The notes under the pieces: model-generated
What the model saw: only the letters and a program-made list of their open reading frames with translations
Databases searched by the model: none
What the model was told of the DNA's origin: nothing
Source of the DNA: Pontibacter akesuensis
GTDB lineage: Bacteria; Bacteroidota; Bacteroidia; Cytophagales; Hymenobacteraceae
Direction of reading: 5' to 3'
Assembly: GCF_001611675.1 (NCBI RefSeq)
Contig: NZ_CP014766.1
Location: forward strand, 2,418,001 to 2,482,000
DNA length: 64,000 bases
Program-made: the position numbers and the translations under genes
Shown: piece after piece, positions 35,226 to 42,083 of the stretch
Layout: every line of letters begins with the position of its first letter
Numbering within the stretch: the first letter of the stretch is position 1

Positions 35226-35999
35226 ATGAACTATACGCTGAACAACATTCCCACGCGTGACGCAAAACCACGCGAGAGCGGATTTACCATGGCCATGGAC
35301 AAAGGCCTTAGCCTGCGGGAGGTTGAAGATTTCCTGGAGGTAGCCAGTGAGTACGTTGACATTGTAAAGCTGGGCTGGGCCACGTCCTACGTGACGCCTA
35401 ACCTGAAAGAGAAGCTGGCCCTTTACAGGTCTGCCGGAATCCCTACCTATTTCGGGGGCACGCTGTTCGAAGCGTTTATCGTCCGCAACCAGTTCGAGGA
35501 CTACCGCCGCGTGCTGGACCAGTACGAGATGACGTTTGCCGAAGTATCCGACGGCTCGCTCGACATGGACCACGAAGAGAAGTGCAAGTACATTGCCACG
35601 CTTTCGGAGCAGGTAACGGTGCTTTCGGAAGTTGGCTCCAAGGATGCCGAGAAAATTATCCCGCCTTACATGTGGATAAAGCTGATGAAGGCTGAGCTGG
35701 AAGCTGGTGCCTGGAAAGTGATCGGTGAGGCCCGCGAGGGTGGTAATGTGGGTCTTTTCCGCTCTACCGGCGAAGTGCGCAGTGGCCTTGTGGAGGAAAT
35801 CCTGACGCAGATTCCGTTTGAGAAAATTCTTTGGGAAGCGCCGCAGAAAGCGCAGCAGGTATGGTTTATCAAGCTGTTGGGCGCTAACGTGAACCTCGGC
35901 AACATTGCTCCGAACGAGATCATCCCGCTGGAGACAATCCGCCTGGGCCTTCGTGGCGACACCTTCAGCTATTTCCTGAACATGGAAAAGCCCTGCTAA
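35226..35999 (+). CDS. phosphosulfolactate synthase (ComA family)
   Basis: The 257-residue protein matches the family in sequence: MAMDKGLSLREVEDFLE, YVDIVKLGWATSYV, GIPTYFGGTLFEAF, FAEVSDGSLDM, VLSEVGSKD, EAPQKAQQVWFIKLLG and IPLETIRLGLRGDTF all correspond to phrases of archaeal ComA. The reaction is addition of sulfite to phosphoenolpyruvate to give (R)-phosphosulfolactate, the first step of coenzyme M synthesis in methanogens and of sulfolactate synthesis in some bacteria. No ComB phosphatase or ComC/ComD homologue is nearby. In this phylum the product could feed sulfonate or sulfonolipid synthesis, which is an inference. Confidence 0.9.
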   Translation: MNYTLNNIPTRDAKPRESGFTMAMDKGLSLREVEDFLEVASEYVDIVKLGWATSYVTPNLKEKLALYRSAGIPTYFGGTLFEAFIVRNQFEDYRRVLDQYEMTFAEVSDGSLDMDHEEKCKYIATLSEQVTVLSEVGSKDAEKIIPPYMWIKLMKAELEAGAWKVIGEAREGGNVGLFRSTGEVRSGLVEEILTQIPFEKILWEAPQKAQQVWFIKLLGANVNLGNIAPNEIIPLETIRLGLRGDTFSYFLNMEKPC

Positions 36000-36027
36000 A
36001 AGATTATAATATTAGTATAAAAGTATA

Positions 36028-36066
36028 AATTGCCCGTGCGGTGTGGCCTCACGGGCAATTCTTGTT
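36028..36066 (+). terminator. intrinsic terminator after the phosphosulfolactate synthase gene
   Basis: AATTGCCCGTG (36028-36038) pairs with CACGGGCAATT (36050-36060), an 11-bp perfect stem, followed by CTTGTTTT. Confidence 0.88.
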
Positions 36067-36104
36067 TTACCCATCGCTGCACAAGTATAGCTGTAACACC
36101 ATTT

Positions 36105-37049
36105 ATGGAAAGAAGATCTTTAAAGGAATATTTGCTGCTCTTTTCCAAAGGCGTAGGTATGGGCGCTGCCGATGTCGTGCCAGGCGTGTCGGGTGGCACG
36201 ATTGCCTTCATCACGGGCATTTACGAGGAATTGTTGGGCTCCATTCGCTCAGTGAACGGGGAGGCCATAAAGCTGCTGTTGCGCTTTAACCTGAAGGGCT
36301 TTTGGAAACATATCAACGGCACTTTCCTGGTCGTGCTGCTGGCTGGCATTGGCTTGTCATTTGCCTCACTTTCCAGGCTCATTTTATACCTTCTGGAGTA
36401 TCATTCAGAGTTGTTGTGGTCTTTCTTCTTCGGCCTGATTGTGGCTTCGGCTGTGGTGGTGGCAAAGCAGGTAAGGCGTTGGACACCGGGAGTGATTATT
36501 GCAGGGTTACTGGGGGCGGCCATTGCCTTTTATATTACGGTAGCAACGCCAGGCCAGACGCCGGAAGCATACTGGTTTGTGTTTATATCCGGGGCTATCG
36601 CCATTTGCGCCATGATTCTGCCTGGCATATCTGGTAGCTTTATACTTGTGTTACTGGCTAAATACGAGTTCATCATGCTGGCGCTAAAAGAATTAAGAAT
36701 TGATATCATTGCCGTATTTGGCATCGGCTGTCTTACAGGCATACTGGCCTTTTCGCACGTGCTCAATTTCATGCTGAAGCGCTACCACGGTATTACCATT
36801 GCGCTGCTCACAGGTTTTATGGTAGGCTCTCTGAACAAAGTATGGCCCTGGAAAATCACGCTTGAAACCTACACCGACCGCCACGGCGAGGTGAAGCCGC
36901 TGGTGCAGGAGAACGTGTTACCGGGCAGTTATGAGACCCTGACCGGAAATGAGTCCTACCTGGTGTATGGTGTTGTGCTTGCCATCTTCGGTTTCCTGCT
37001 GGTGTACCTCATCGATCACTTCACTTCAGATAATACAGCAGAAGTATAA
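36105..37049 (+). CDS. DUF368 membrane protein, probable undecaprenyl-phosphate translocase (PopT-like)
   Basis: The 314-residue polytopic protein begins with SKGVGMGAADVVPGVSGGTI, the DUF368 signature, and repeats a similar re-entrant motif in the second half (MILPGISGSFILVLL), as expected for an inverted-repeat transporter with eight or so helices. DUF368 members were recently shown to return undecaprenyl phosphate across the membrane for cell-wall synthesis; that role is taken from the family, not from this protein. ATG 36105 is preferred because the upstream extension overlaps the terminator. aroE follows after 22 bases. Confidence 0.88.
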   Translation: MERRSLKEYLLLFSKGVGMGAADVVPGVSGGTIAFITGIYEELLGSIRSVNGEAIKLLLRFNLKGFWKHINGTFLVVLLAGIGLSFASLSRLILYLLEYHSELLWSFFFGLIVASAVVVAKQVRRWTPGVIIAGLLGAAIAFYITVATPGQTPEAYWFVFISGAIAICAMILPGISGSFILVLLAKYEFIMLALKELRIDIIAVFGIGCLTGILAFSHVLNFMLKRYHGITIALLTGFMVGSLNKVWPWKITLETYTDRHGEVKPLVQENVLPGSYETLTGNESYLVYGVVLAIFGFLLVYLIDHFTSDNTAEV

Positions 37050-37071
37050 CCCGTAACCAAAGAACACAACC

Positions 37072-37809
37072 ATGCGCAAGTTCGGGCTAATCGGCAAAAA
37101 GCTGGGGCATTCTTTCTCAAAGAAATACTTCACAGAAAAGTTTGCCCGGGAGGGTATAGCCGATTCCTCCTATGCGCTGTATGAGCTGCCACAAATTGAG
37201 GACTTGCTTCCGCTGCTCCAGCAGGAGCCGGAACTGGTTGGCCTGAATGTAACGGTGCCCTACAAAGAGCAGGTGCTGCCCCTGCTGGATGCCTTGGATA
37301 AGGCCGCCGCCCGCATCGGTGCGGTGAATACCATCAAAATAGAGAACGGCCGCACCACAGGCTATAACACCGACTACACTGGCTTTAATCAGACAATGGA
37401 GCGCTTTTACCCGCCTCAGGTGCGGGAGCAGGCGCTGGTGTTGGGTACAGGGGGCGCTGCAAAGGCCGTCTGGGCTGCTTTAGAGGCACTCGGCATTCCA
37501 TTTAAGCGGGTATCGCGGCAGGAAAACAAGGGGCAGCTAACGTATGAGCAGCTCACACCGGAGGTGGTGGGCAAGTATAACCTGCTCATCAATACCACCC
37601 CGTTGGGCATGTACCCGGATGTGCAGGAGGCGCCGGCGCTGTCTTACAAAAGTATAACAGCACGCCATTATGCCTATGATTTAGTGTACAACCCGGAACA
37701 AACGCTTTTTCTGCAGAAATGTGCCGCAAATGGCGCCAAAACCATAAATGGCCTCCCCATGCTCTACGCGCAGGCAGATTCCGCCTGGCACATCTGGAGC
37801 TCCAGATAA
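37072..37809 (+). CDS. aroE: shikimate dehydrogenase
   Basis: The 245-residue enzyme reduces 3-dehydroshikimate with NADPH in aromatic amino-acid synthesis. Visible are the substrate site KLGHSFSKKYF, catalytic Lys in NVTVPYKEQVL, the Asp of YNTDYTGF, the nucleotide loop LGTGGAAKAVWAAL and INTTPLGMYP. At 245 residues it is somewhat shorter than the usual 270-280, mainly at the C-terminus, but all catalytic residues are kept. It forms an apparent operon with the DUF368 gene. Confidence 0.95.
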   Translation: MRKFGLIGKKLGHSFSKKYFTEKFAREGIADSSYALYELPQIEDLLPLLQQEPELVGLNVTVPYKEQVLPLLDALDKAAARIGAVNTIKIENGRTTGYNTDYTGFNQTMERFYPPQVREQALVLGTGGAAKAVWAALEALGIPFKRVSRQENKGQLTYEQLTPEVVGKYNLLINTTPLGMYPDVQEAPALSYKSITARHYAYDLVYNPEQTLFLQKCAANGAKTINGLPMLYAQADSAWHIWSSR

Positions 37810-37910
37810 AAAGAACAGTACAATTGTTTGGTGCTGAATTAGTGCTGCAAATGTGTAACTGTATTGTGTAGTGTTTGCGTAAAACAAGTGCGAATCTCTC
37901 AAACCTACAC

Positions 37911-38315
37911 ATGGCTAGTCTACAAACTTTAAAGCACAAGGCGCACGCCTTCAACACGGATATTTATGCTCTGTACCTTTCCTACCGCGACGACCGCGTT
38001 GCCTGGTATGTGCGCGTGTTGCTTGCCGTGGCCATTGGTTACGCCCTAAGCCCTGTTGATTTGGTGCCTGACCTGACCTCGGTGCTGGGCTACGTGGATG
38101 ATGTGGTGCTGGTCGTGGCGCTTGTTTCGCTTTCGTACCGTTTGCTAAACAGGCAGGTGCTGCACGAGTCGCGGCTGCAGGCTTACGAGGAGATGAGCCG
38201 GGAGAGTGAGAAATCACTACTGGCGCTGAAAGTGATAAGCTATGCCTGGGTGCTGCTGCTTACGCTTGTCGCGCTGATGGTGTATAAATTCCTGTTTTTG
38301 AACATTCCGTATTAA
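37911..38315 (+). CDS. DUF1232 (YkvA-like) membrane protein
   Basis: The 134-residue protein has the DUF1232 core YALSPVDLVPDLTSVLGYVDDVVLVVALV at about residues 44-72 (SPxDLIPD-type signature), followed by a second hydrophobic helix near the C-terminus. The function is unknown. I chose ATG 37911 (MASLQTLKHKAH). A TAGTGTTTG sequence about 40 bases upstream resembles the -7 element with one extra base. Confidence 0.85.
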   Translation: MASLQTLKHKAHAFNTDIYALYLSYRDDRVAWYVRVLLAVAIGYALSPVDLVPDLTSVLGYVDDVVLVVALVSLSYRLLNRQVLHESRLQAYEEMSRESEKSLLALKVISYAWVLLLTLVALMVYKFLFLNIPY

Positions 38316-38381
38316 GCTTTAACCACCTTTTAGCAAAAGAATCAACATACTATAAGGCTGCTTAGACCTGCCATGTGTTAC

Positions 38382-38407
38382 AAAGCCTCCCCACAAGGGA
38401 GGCTTTT
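38382..38407 (+). terminator. intrinsic terminator after the DUF1232 gene
   Basis: AAAGCCTCCC (38382-38391) pairs with GGGAGGCTTT (38397-38406) around a 5-base loop, with T residues following. Confidence 0.9.
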
Positions 38408-38609
38408 GCTTTTGGCCTGTTTCCAGTTTGCCCCTGCTGCGTCTTACTGGTTTCTTTTCCAACTCATCCGCACAGCCCCCTACTAAAAATAAAAGCCATG
38501 CTTCTATACTTAACAAGTCTTGTTTTTTCATATTTTTACTTGCTATAATAACAGGTTATGGGAAGTATAGCCAATCCTTAATTTTTATTCCATAATTTTT
38601 TTATCCGCT

Positions 38610-38640
38610 TGCAACCATTCTGCTTCAAACAGAATCATAG
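38610..38640 (+). promoter_or_regulatory. putative ECF-type promoter of the sigma factor gene (TGCAACC-N17-ATC)
   Basis: TGCAACC (38610-38616), a 17-base spacer and ATCATAG (38634-38640) precede the TTG start by 28 bases. Three other intergenic sites share the same two boxes and spacing, which suggests that the sigma factor transcribes its own gene. A palindrome occupies the spacer. Confidence 0.55.
38617..38635. promoter_or_regulatory. palindrome ATTCTG-N7-CAGAAT inside the ECF promoter
   Basis: Perfect 6-base arms (38617-38622 and 38630-38635) fill the spacer of the promoter and overlap its -10 box. This is a natural place for an operator. The other three copies of the promoter lack it. 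Confidence 0.35.
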
Positions 38641-38667
38641 AGGAGAACAAGCGTAAACAGGCAACAC

Positions 38668-39246
38668 TTGAAGCTTTTTACTAAACCTAAATCTGAAGAG
38701 GATAAGCTCATAGAAGGATGCATCGCGGGCAAACGCGACATGCAGCGCCTGCTCTATGACCTATACTCCAAAAAGATGATGGTGATTTGCCTGCGTTACG
38801 CGCCCACTACTTTCGAGGCAGAGGATATCATGCAGGACGCCTTCGTGAAGGTGTTTGGCCATATCCAAAGCTTCAAGAAGGATTGTCCCCTCGAATTCTG
38901 GATCCGGCGCATCGTCATCAACACCGCACTCAAGCACCTGCGCAGCAAGCAGCTGCTCACGGTGTCGCACGAGGCGGATGAGGTAGCCAACCTCAGCTCA
39001 GACAATGTGAACCTGAGCGGTTATACCATGGATGAACTCCTAAGTATGATACAGAGTCTGGCGCCGCGCTACCGCATGGTTTTTAACCTCTATGCCATAG
39101 AAGGGTACAGCCATAAGGAAATTGGCGAGATGCTGGATATATCGGAGGGTACCTCAAAATCGCAATACTCACGTGCCCGGGCAATACTGCAAGGTATGCT
39201 CGTTGGCCAGGAAAAAAAAATTAAGGAACATGTCATCAGCAGCTAA
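38668..39246 (+). CDS. ECF-type RNA polymerase sigma factor
   Basis: The 192-residue protein has sigma region 2 (LIEGCIAGKRDMQRLLYDLY to WIRRIVINTALKHLRS, with the DxxQDAFVKVF motif as EDIMQDAFVKVF) and sigma region 4 (APRYRMVFNLYAIEGYSHKE, IGEMLDISEGTSKSQYSRAR), and nothing between, as in group 4 sigma factors. The start is TTG 38668 (reads MKLFTKPKSEED): no in-frame ATG precedes region 2, and close relatives begin at this point. Its 3' end overlaps the next gene by 17 bases, so the two should be translated together, the usual arrangement for a sigma factor and its regulator. The promoter upstream probably is autoregulated. Confidence 0.93.
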   Translation: MKLFTKPKSEEDKLIEGCIAGKRDMQRLLYDLYSKKMMVICLRYAPTTFEAEDIMQDAFVKVFGHIQSFKKDCPLEFWIRRIVINTALKHLRSKQLLTVSHEADEVANLSSDNVNLSGYTMDELLSMIQSLAPRYRMVFNLYAIEGYSHKEIGEMLDISEGTSKSQYSRARAILQGMLVGQEKKIKEHVISS

Positions 39247-40963
39247 TAACAAGCGCGGTAGGCTGGAAGAAGAATTCCAGCGCCGCATGCAAGACGCTGA
39301 GGCTTCTCCGTCTGCAGCGGTCTGGGACCGTATTGACCACCAACTGACCATGCAGGAAAGCAGCCACTACAAGAGCGGTATGCTGTTCTACAGGCAGCTG
39401 GCGGCCGCATGCGTCGCTATCCTGCTGCTGGCAGGTGGACTGGGCGCCTATTATTTAGGAGATGCCTCCCCTAAAAGTCCGGTAGCACAGCTACAGCAGC
39501 CTACTGCAACGCCAAGTATGGCAGCGACTGCACCTGCAACAGCAACAGAAAATTCGGAAGCCACTACTGAGGAGACCATTGCGGCAGCCATGCAGCAGGC
39601 CGTTCGGGCAGACCAGCCAAGTGTAGGAGCTGCACCTGTCTCCAGGAAAGCTACAGGCGCGAAAGCTGCCGGAGCTAAAAGAGCACCAGTACCAGCAGCT
39701 TCTGCGGCACAAATTGAGCAGGCGGAGGAAACAACTGCAAGTATAACAGCAGAAAGCATTGCCCTCGCACCCGGAGCAACCACAGGCGCAGACCCAACCA
39801 TCTGGCACCGAAAGCCAGATACCAGGTACAATTCTTTCTTTAACGGGGGCGACAATACGGCTGCACAGCGGCTGTTCTCCAACTTTGAGGAAGCACGCAA
39901 GTCTATTTTCGGGGCACCGGCTGCCAACGGCATTGCCGCCGCCACACAGCCACGCACTTCATTTGCCGGAACGGGTGCTACTGCTGCGCCCACCAATGAT
40001 TTCAGAAAGCTAAACGAGCTGGCCATAAATCGCCAAAAGGAGCTGCAGCGGGAGCAGGAAATGATGGTGCAGGCGCTGAACGACAAGCGAACCGGTGCTG
40101 ACGTGAAGGTGGTAGACGAAAAGGAGCTAAGCGGGGATAGCCGCTGGACAGTAGGCATGGCGTACATGCCAAGCTACTTTGAGCAGAACATCGGCATTCC
40201 GGCACAGGGGGTGGGCGGCATTTCCTACGATAGCTTCGCGGCCCCGAGTTTATCAACCCTAAGGCAGACAAATACCTACATGGCCGATGCCCGGGAAGAG
40301 TACCACGAAGAGATAGAGCCGGGCTTCTCGTTTGGCGTGGAAGTGAAAACAGGTTTTAAGCTGGGCAAAAAGTGGAAGCTCCTTTCCGGCCTCGGCTTCA
40401 CTCAGAACACGGCCCGCTCCAAGTCAAGCTACCTGATTGAGCAGTTTGAGGAAAAACCCGGTACGAATCAGAAAGTATCGCCAGGCCCGACCACTATCTT
40501 CCTGTCGTCGCTGAACAACAACTATGCGGCAGACTCCATGAGTGTGGCGAGAACCAGCGAGTATGGCGTTACTTACCGCTACCGCCACCTAACGGTACCG
40601 GCGGGCATCCAGTACGAGGGTAACATTTCCAAAGACTGGTTCTGGTTTGCAGGGGGAGGCGTTGCGGCTAACATCCTGATTGAGTCGGCAGTGCTGGCCT
40701 CTAATGCGGAGGTGCGGGACAAATCGTACGCGCTGAACGATGATGAATCCCCGTTCCGCAAGTTGCAGTGGTCGGGCAACGTGACCGCAGGCCTGGGCAA
40801 ACGCCTCTCCAACAACATTTCGGTGGCGGTGGGGCCGGAGTACCGTGCCTACCTTAACAGCATGCTGGCTAACCCGGGCACGACACAGGCGCCACAGGGC
40901 AAGCCGTACACCATCGGCCTGAACATGGCAGTGAACTACGATTTGGGACCGGGTAACCGCTAG
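39230..40963 (+). CDS. membrane-anchored beta-barrel protein, candidate regulator of the ECF sigma factor
   Basis: The 577-residue protein has an N-terminal soluble segment (LEEEFQRRMQDAEASPSAAV, then WDRIDHQL), one transmembrane helix at about residues 55-77, an Ala/Thr/Pro-rich linker of over 100 residues, a Gln/Glu coiled segment near 265-285, and from about 300 a region of alternating aromatic strands (WTVGMAYMPSYFEQNIG, YRHLTVPAGIQYEG, WFWFAGGGVAAN, ISVAVGPEYRAYLNSML, IGLNMAVNYDL) typical of small outer-membrane beta-barrels. No zinc-binding anti-sigma motif is present, but the 17-base overlap with the sigma gene and the VWDRI segment suggest an anti-sigma role. The start is ATG 39230; a longer frame exists but lies inside the sigma gene. 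Confidence 0.78.
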   Translation: MSSAANNKRGRLEEEFQRRMQDAEASPSAAVWDRIDHQLTMQESSHYKSGMLFYRQLAAACVAILLLAGGLGAYYLGDASPKSPVAQLQQPTATPSMAATAPATATENSEATTEETIAAAMQQAVRADQPSVGAAPVSRKATGAKAAGAKRAPVPAASAAQIEQAEETTASITAESIALAPGATTGADPTIWHRKPDTRYNSFFNGGDNTAAQRLFSNFEEARKSIFGAPAANGIAAATQPRTSFAGTGATAAPTNDFRKLNELAINRQKELQREQEMMVQALNDKRTGADVKVVDEKELSGDSRWTVGMAYMPSYFEQNIGIPAQGVGGISYDSFAAPSLSTLRQTNTYMADAREEYHEEIEPGFSFGVEVKTGFKLGKKWKLLSGLGFTQNTARSKSSYLIEQFEEKPGTNQKVSPGPTTIFLSSLNNNYAADSMSVARTSEYGVTYRYRHLTVPAGIQYEGNISKDWFWFAGGGVAANILIESAVLASNAEVRDKSYALNDDESPFRKLQWSGNVTAGLGKRLSNNISVAVGPEYRAYLNSMLANPGTTQAPQGKPYTIGLNMAVNYDLGPGNR

Positions 40964-40986
40964 TCTCAAAAAATAAAAAAGCAGCA

Positions 40987-41016
40987 TGCAACCGCTGCCG
41001 GCCTGCAGGGGTCCTG
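40987..41016 (+). promoter_or_regulatory. putative ECF-type promoter (TGCAACC-N17-GTC) before the 34-codon ORF and Cys-rich lipoprotein
   Basis: TGCAACC (40987-40993), 17 bases, then GTCCTG (41011-41016). It shares GCATGCAACCG and GGGTCCTG with the site at 44585. The next ATG is 27 bases further on, much as for the sigma gene. Confidence 0.55.
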
Positions 41017-41043
41017 AAAGTATAGAAGCAGAAAAAAACACCT

Positions 41044-41148
41044 ATGAAACCGCTGCATAACTTTTTCGATGCCCTGTGCCTCGCTGCCCAACCAGACATG
41101 TACGGCTGGTATGTGTTGGTTGCCTTGCTGTTCTTTTCGCTTGTATAA
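41044..41148 (+). CDS. candidate 34-residue single-span membrane protein
   Basis: ATG 41044 opens a 34-codon frame ending in TAA. It reads MKPLHNFFDALCLAAQ, then PDMYGWYVLVALLFFSLV: a short amphipathic part and one hydrophobic helix that runs to the C-terminus. It lies directly behind an ECF-type promoter at the right distance and is followed by a hairpin (41182-41201). The codon choice is ordinary for this genome. I know no family for it; it may be a real small stress protein or a chance frame. Confidence 0.45.
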   Translation: MKPLHNFFDALCLAAQPDMYGWYVLVALLFFSLV

Positions 41149-41234
41149 TACCGTGCCTTACTCTAAGCTGTGAAAAAAAGCGCCTGCCGCCATGGGCAGG
41201 CCATCTTACAACGCCACTAGTACAAAATTAACCT

Positions 41235-41606
41235 ATGAAAAGCCTCCTGTACGTAACGCTGCTTTACCTCTGCCTCGCACTGCTTGCCGCTGGCTGCTCG
41301 AACAGCGCCCCTGTGCCTGCTTGCACTGCCGTGGAGGTGGTGGGCGTAAACTGCGACACAGGCTGGTATATCTTAAAGCTGCAGGATGACTCTGAGGAGC
41401 TGGCAAGCAAGTCCGGCAGCTACGTTGGCCAACTGCATGGCGGATACGTCACGACAGACAATCTGCCGGAGGCATACAGGCAGGTGGGGCAGCGGGCGCA
41501 GCTGCGGCTGGAGCTGAACACTTCCTACGGGCCTCGCTGCGTTGCCACAGCCATGATGTATCCTGCCGTGCGGGTAACAGAGGTTTGCGGCGCAGACAAC
41601 AAATAA
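41235..41606 (+). CDS. Cys-rich lipoprotein, paralogue of the 44655 gene
   Basis: The 123-residue protein has a lipoprotein signal with lipobox LAAGC near residue 21, and four further Cys residues. The pattern PACTAVEVVGVNCDTG, TDNLPEAYRQVGQ, GPRCVATAMMYPAVRVTEVC matches the 44655 protein residue by residue in the Cys and in the NLPE motif, so the two are paralogues, probably with two disulfides. No family is recognised. It probably shares the transcript that starts at the ECF-type promoter at 40987, with the 34-codon ORF in between. Confidence 0.75.
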   Translation: MKSLLYVTLLYLCLALLAAGCSNSAPVPACTAVEVVGVNCDTGWYILKLQDDSEELASKSGSYVGQLHGGYVTTDNLPEAYRQVGQRAQLRLELNTSYGPRCVATAMMYPAVRVTEVCGADNK

Positions 41607-41657
41607 ATTGAAGCAATTTGTGACAATGGTTAGTGAATGAATACTGATTTCTTTCAG

Positions 41658-41685
41658 AGGGCCTGCCGGTGCAGGCCCTTTGTTT
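41658..41685 (+). terminator. intrinsic terminator after the Cys-rich lipoprotein gene
   Basis: AGGGCCTGC pairs with GCAGGCCCT (41658-41666 with 41671-41679) around a 4-base loop, followed by TTGTTTT. Confidence 0.9.
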
Positions 41686-41937
41686 TACAGGCCGATCCCA
41701 TGTATAACCTCTGACTTTACCCGGGCTGGGTTATTGTTCTGAATTATGGAAGACAGGTACAGAAACTGCGCAGAGGCTTGAATTTTGCGGGAAGTGATGC
41801 TGGGGAAAGCATACGGATATCAGCCATAAGAAATTAAAGTGGTGTGTTATGATTTTTGCCAGTGGGAAGTATACAATAAACTGTTGCCCTTGAAGTTTAG
41901 TAGGGGTAATATCTTTCAGTAGAAGAAAATATAGTGT

Positions 41938-41945
41938 TATATTTG
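41938..41945 (+). promoter_or_regulatory. -7 promoter element TATATTTG upstream of the DUF4270-Kelch operon
   Basis: An exact TAnnTTTG match in an AT-rich stretch 139 bases before ATG 42084, which implies a leader of about 130 bases. Confidence 0.4.
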
Positions 41946-42083
41946 AAGCTGAATTACATTACCGCCTTGTGCTTTTAATTTAAAAAGGTTTATCAAGCGG
42001 CAGCTTGTCCGGTGATGAGTGTGCAGCCGCAGGATCCTGAAATATTCCTGACCAGATTGGGAGATCCGTTTTCACGTTATTAT

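Larger units (their letters stand above)
38316..38667. other. intergenic region between the DUF1232 and ECF sigma genes
   Basis: Besides the terminator at 38382 and the ECF-type promoter at 38610, I see nothing convincing. A 70-codon minus-strand frame here is discussed as rejected. Confidence 0.5.
41607..42083. other. intergenic region between the Cys-rich lipoprotein and DUF4270 genes
   Basis: It holds a terminator (41658) and the TATATTTG promoter (41938). The 250 bases between them show no ORF or repeat that I can support. Confidence 0.5.

Noticed and set aside
38319..38531. A 70-codon minus-strand frame with a lipoprotein-like start (LFLVGGC)
   Set aside because: It contains the DUF1232 terminator, has charged residues in the supposed signal region and no recognisable homology or promoter.
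39122..39229. 36-codon N-terminal extension of the beta-barrel protein
   Set aside because: It lies within the sigma factor gene and reads as an out-of-frame shadow (Cys/Arg-rich).
41182..41201. GCCTGCC hairpin as a terminator between the 34-codon ORF and the lipoprotein gene
   Set aside because: On the plus strand no T run follows; the A run precedes it, so it would only fit a minus-strand transcript, and none is known here.
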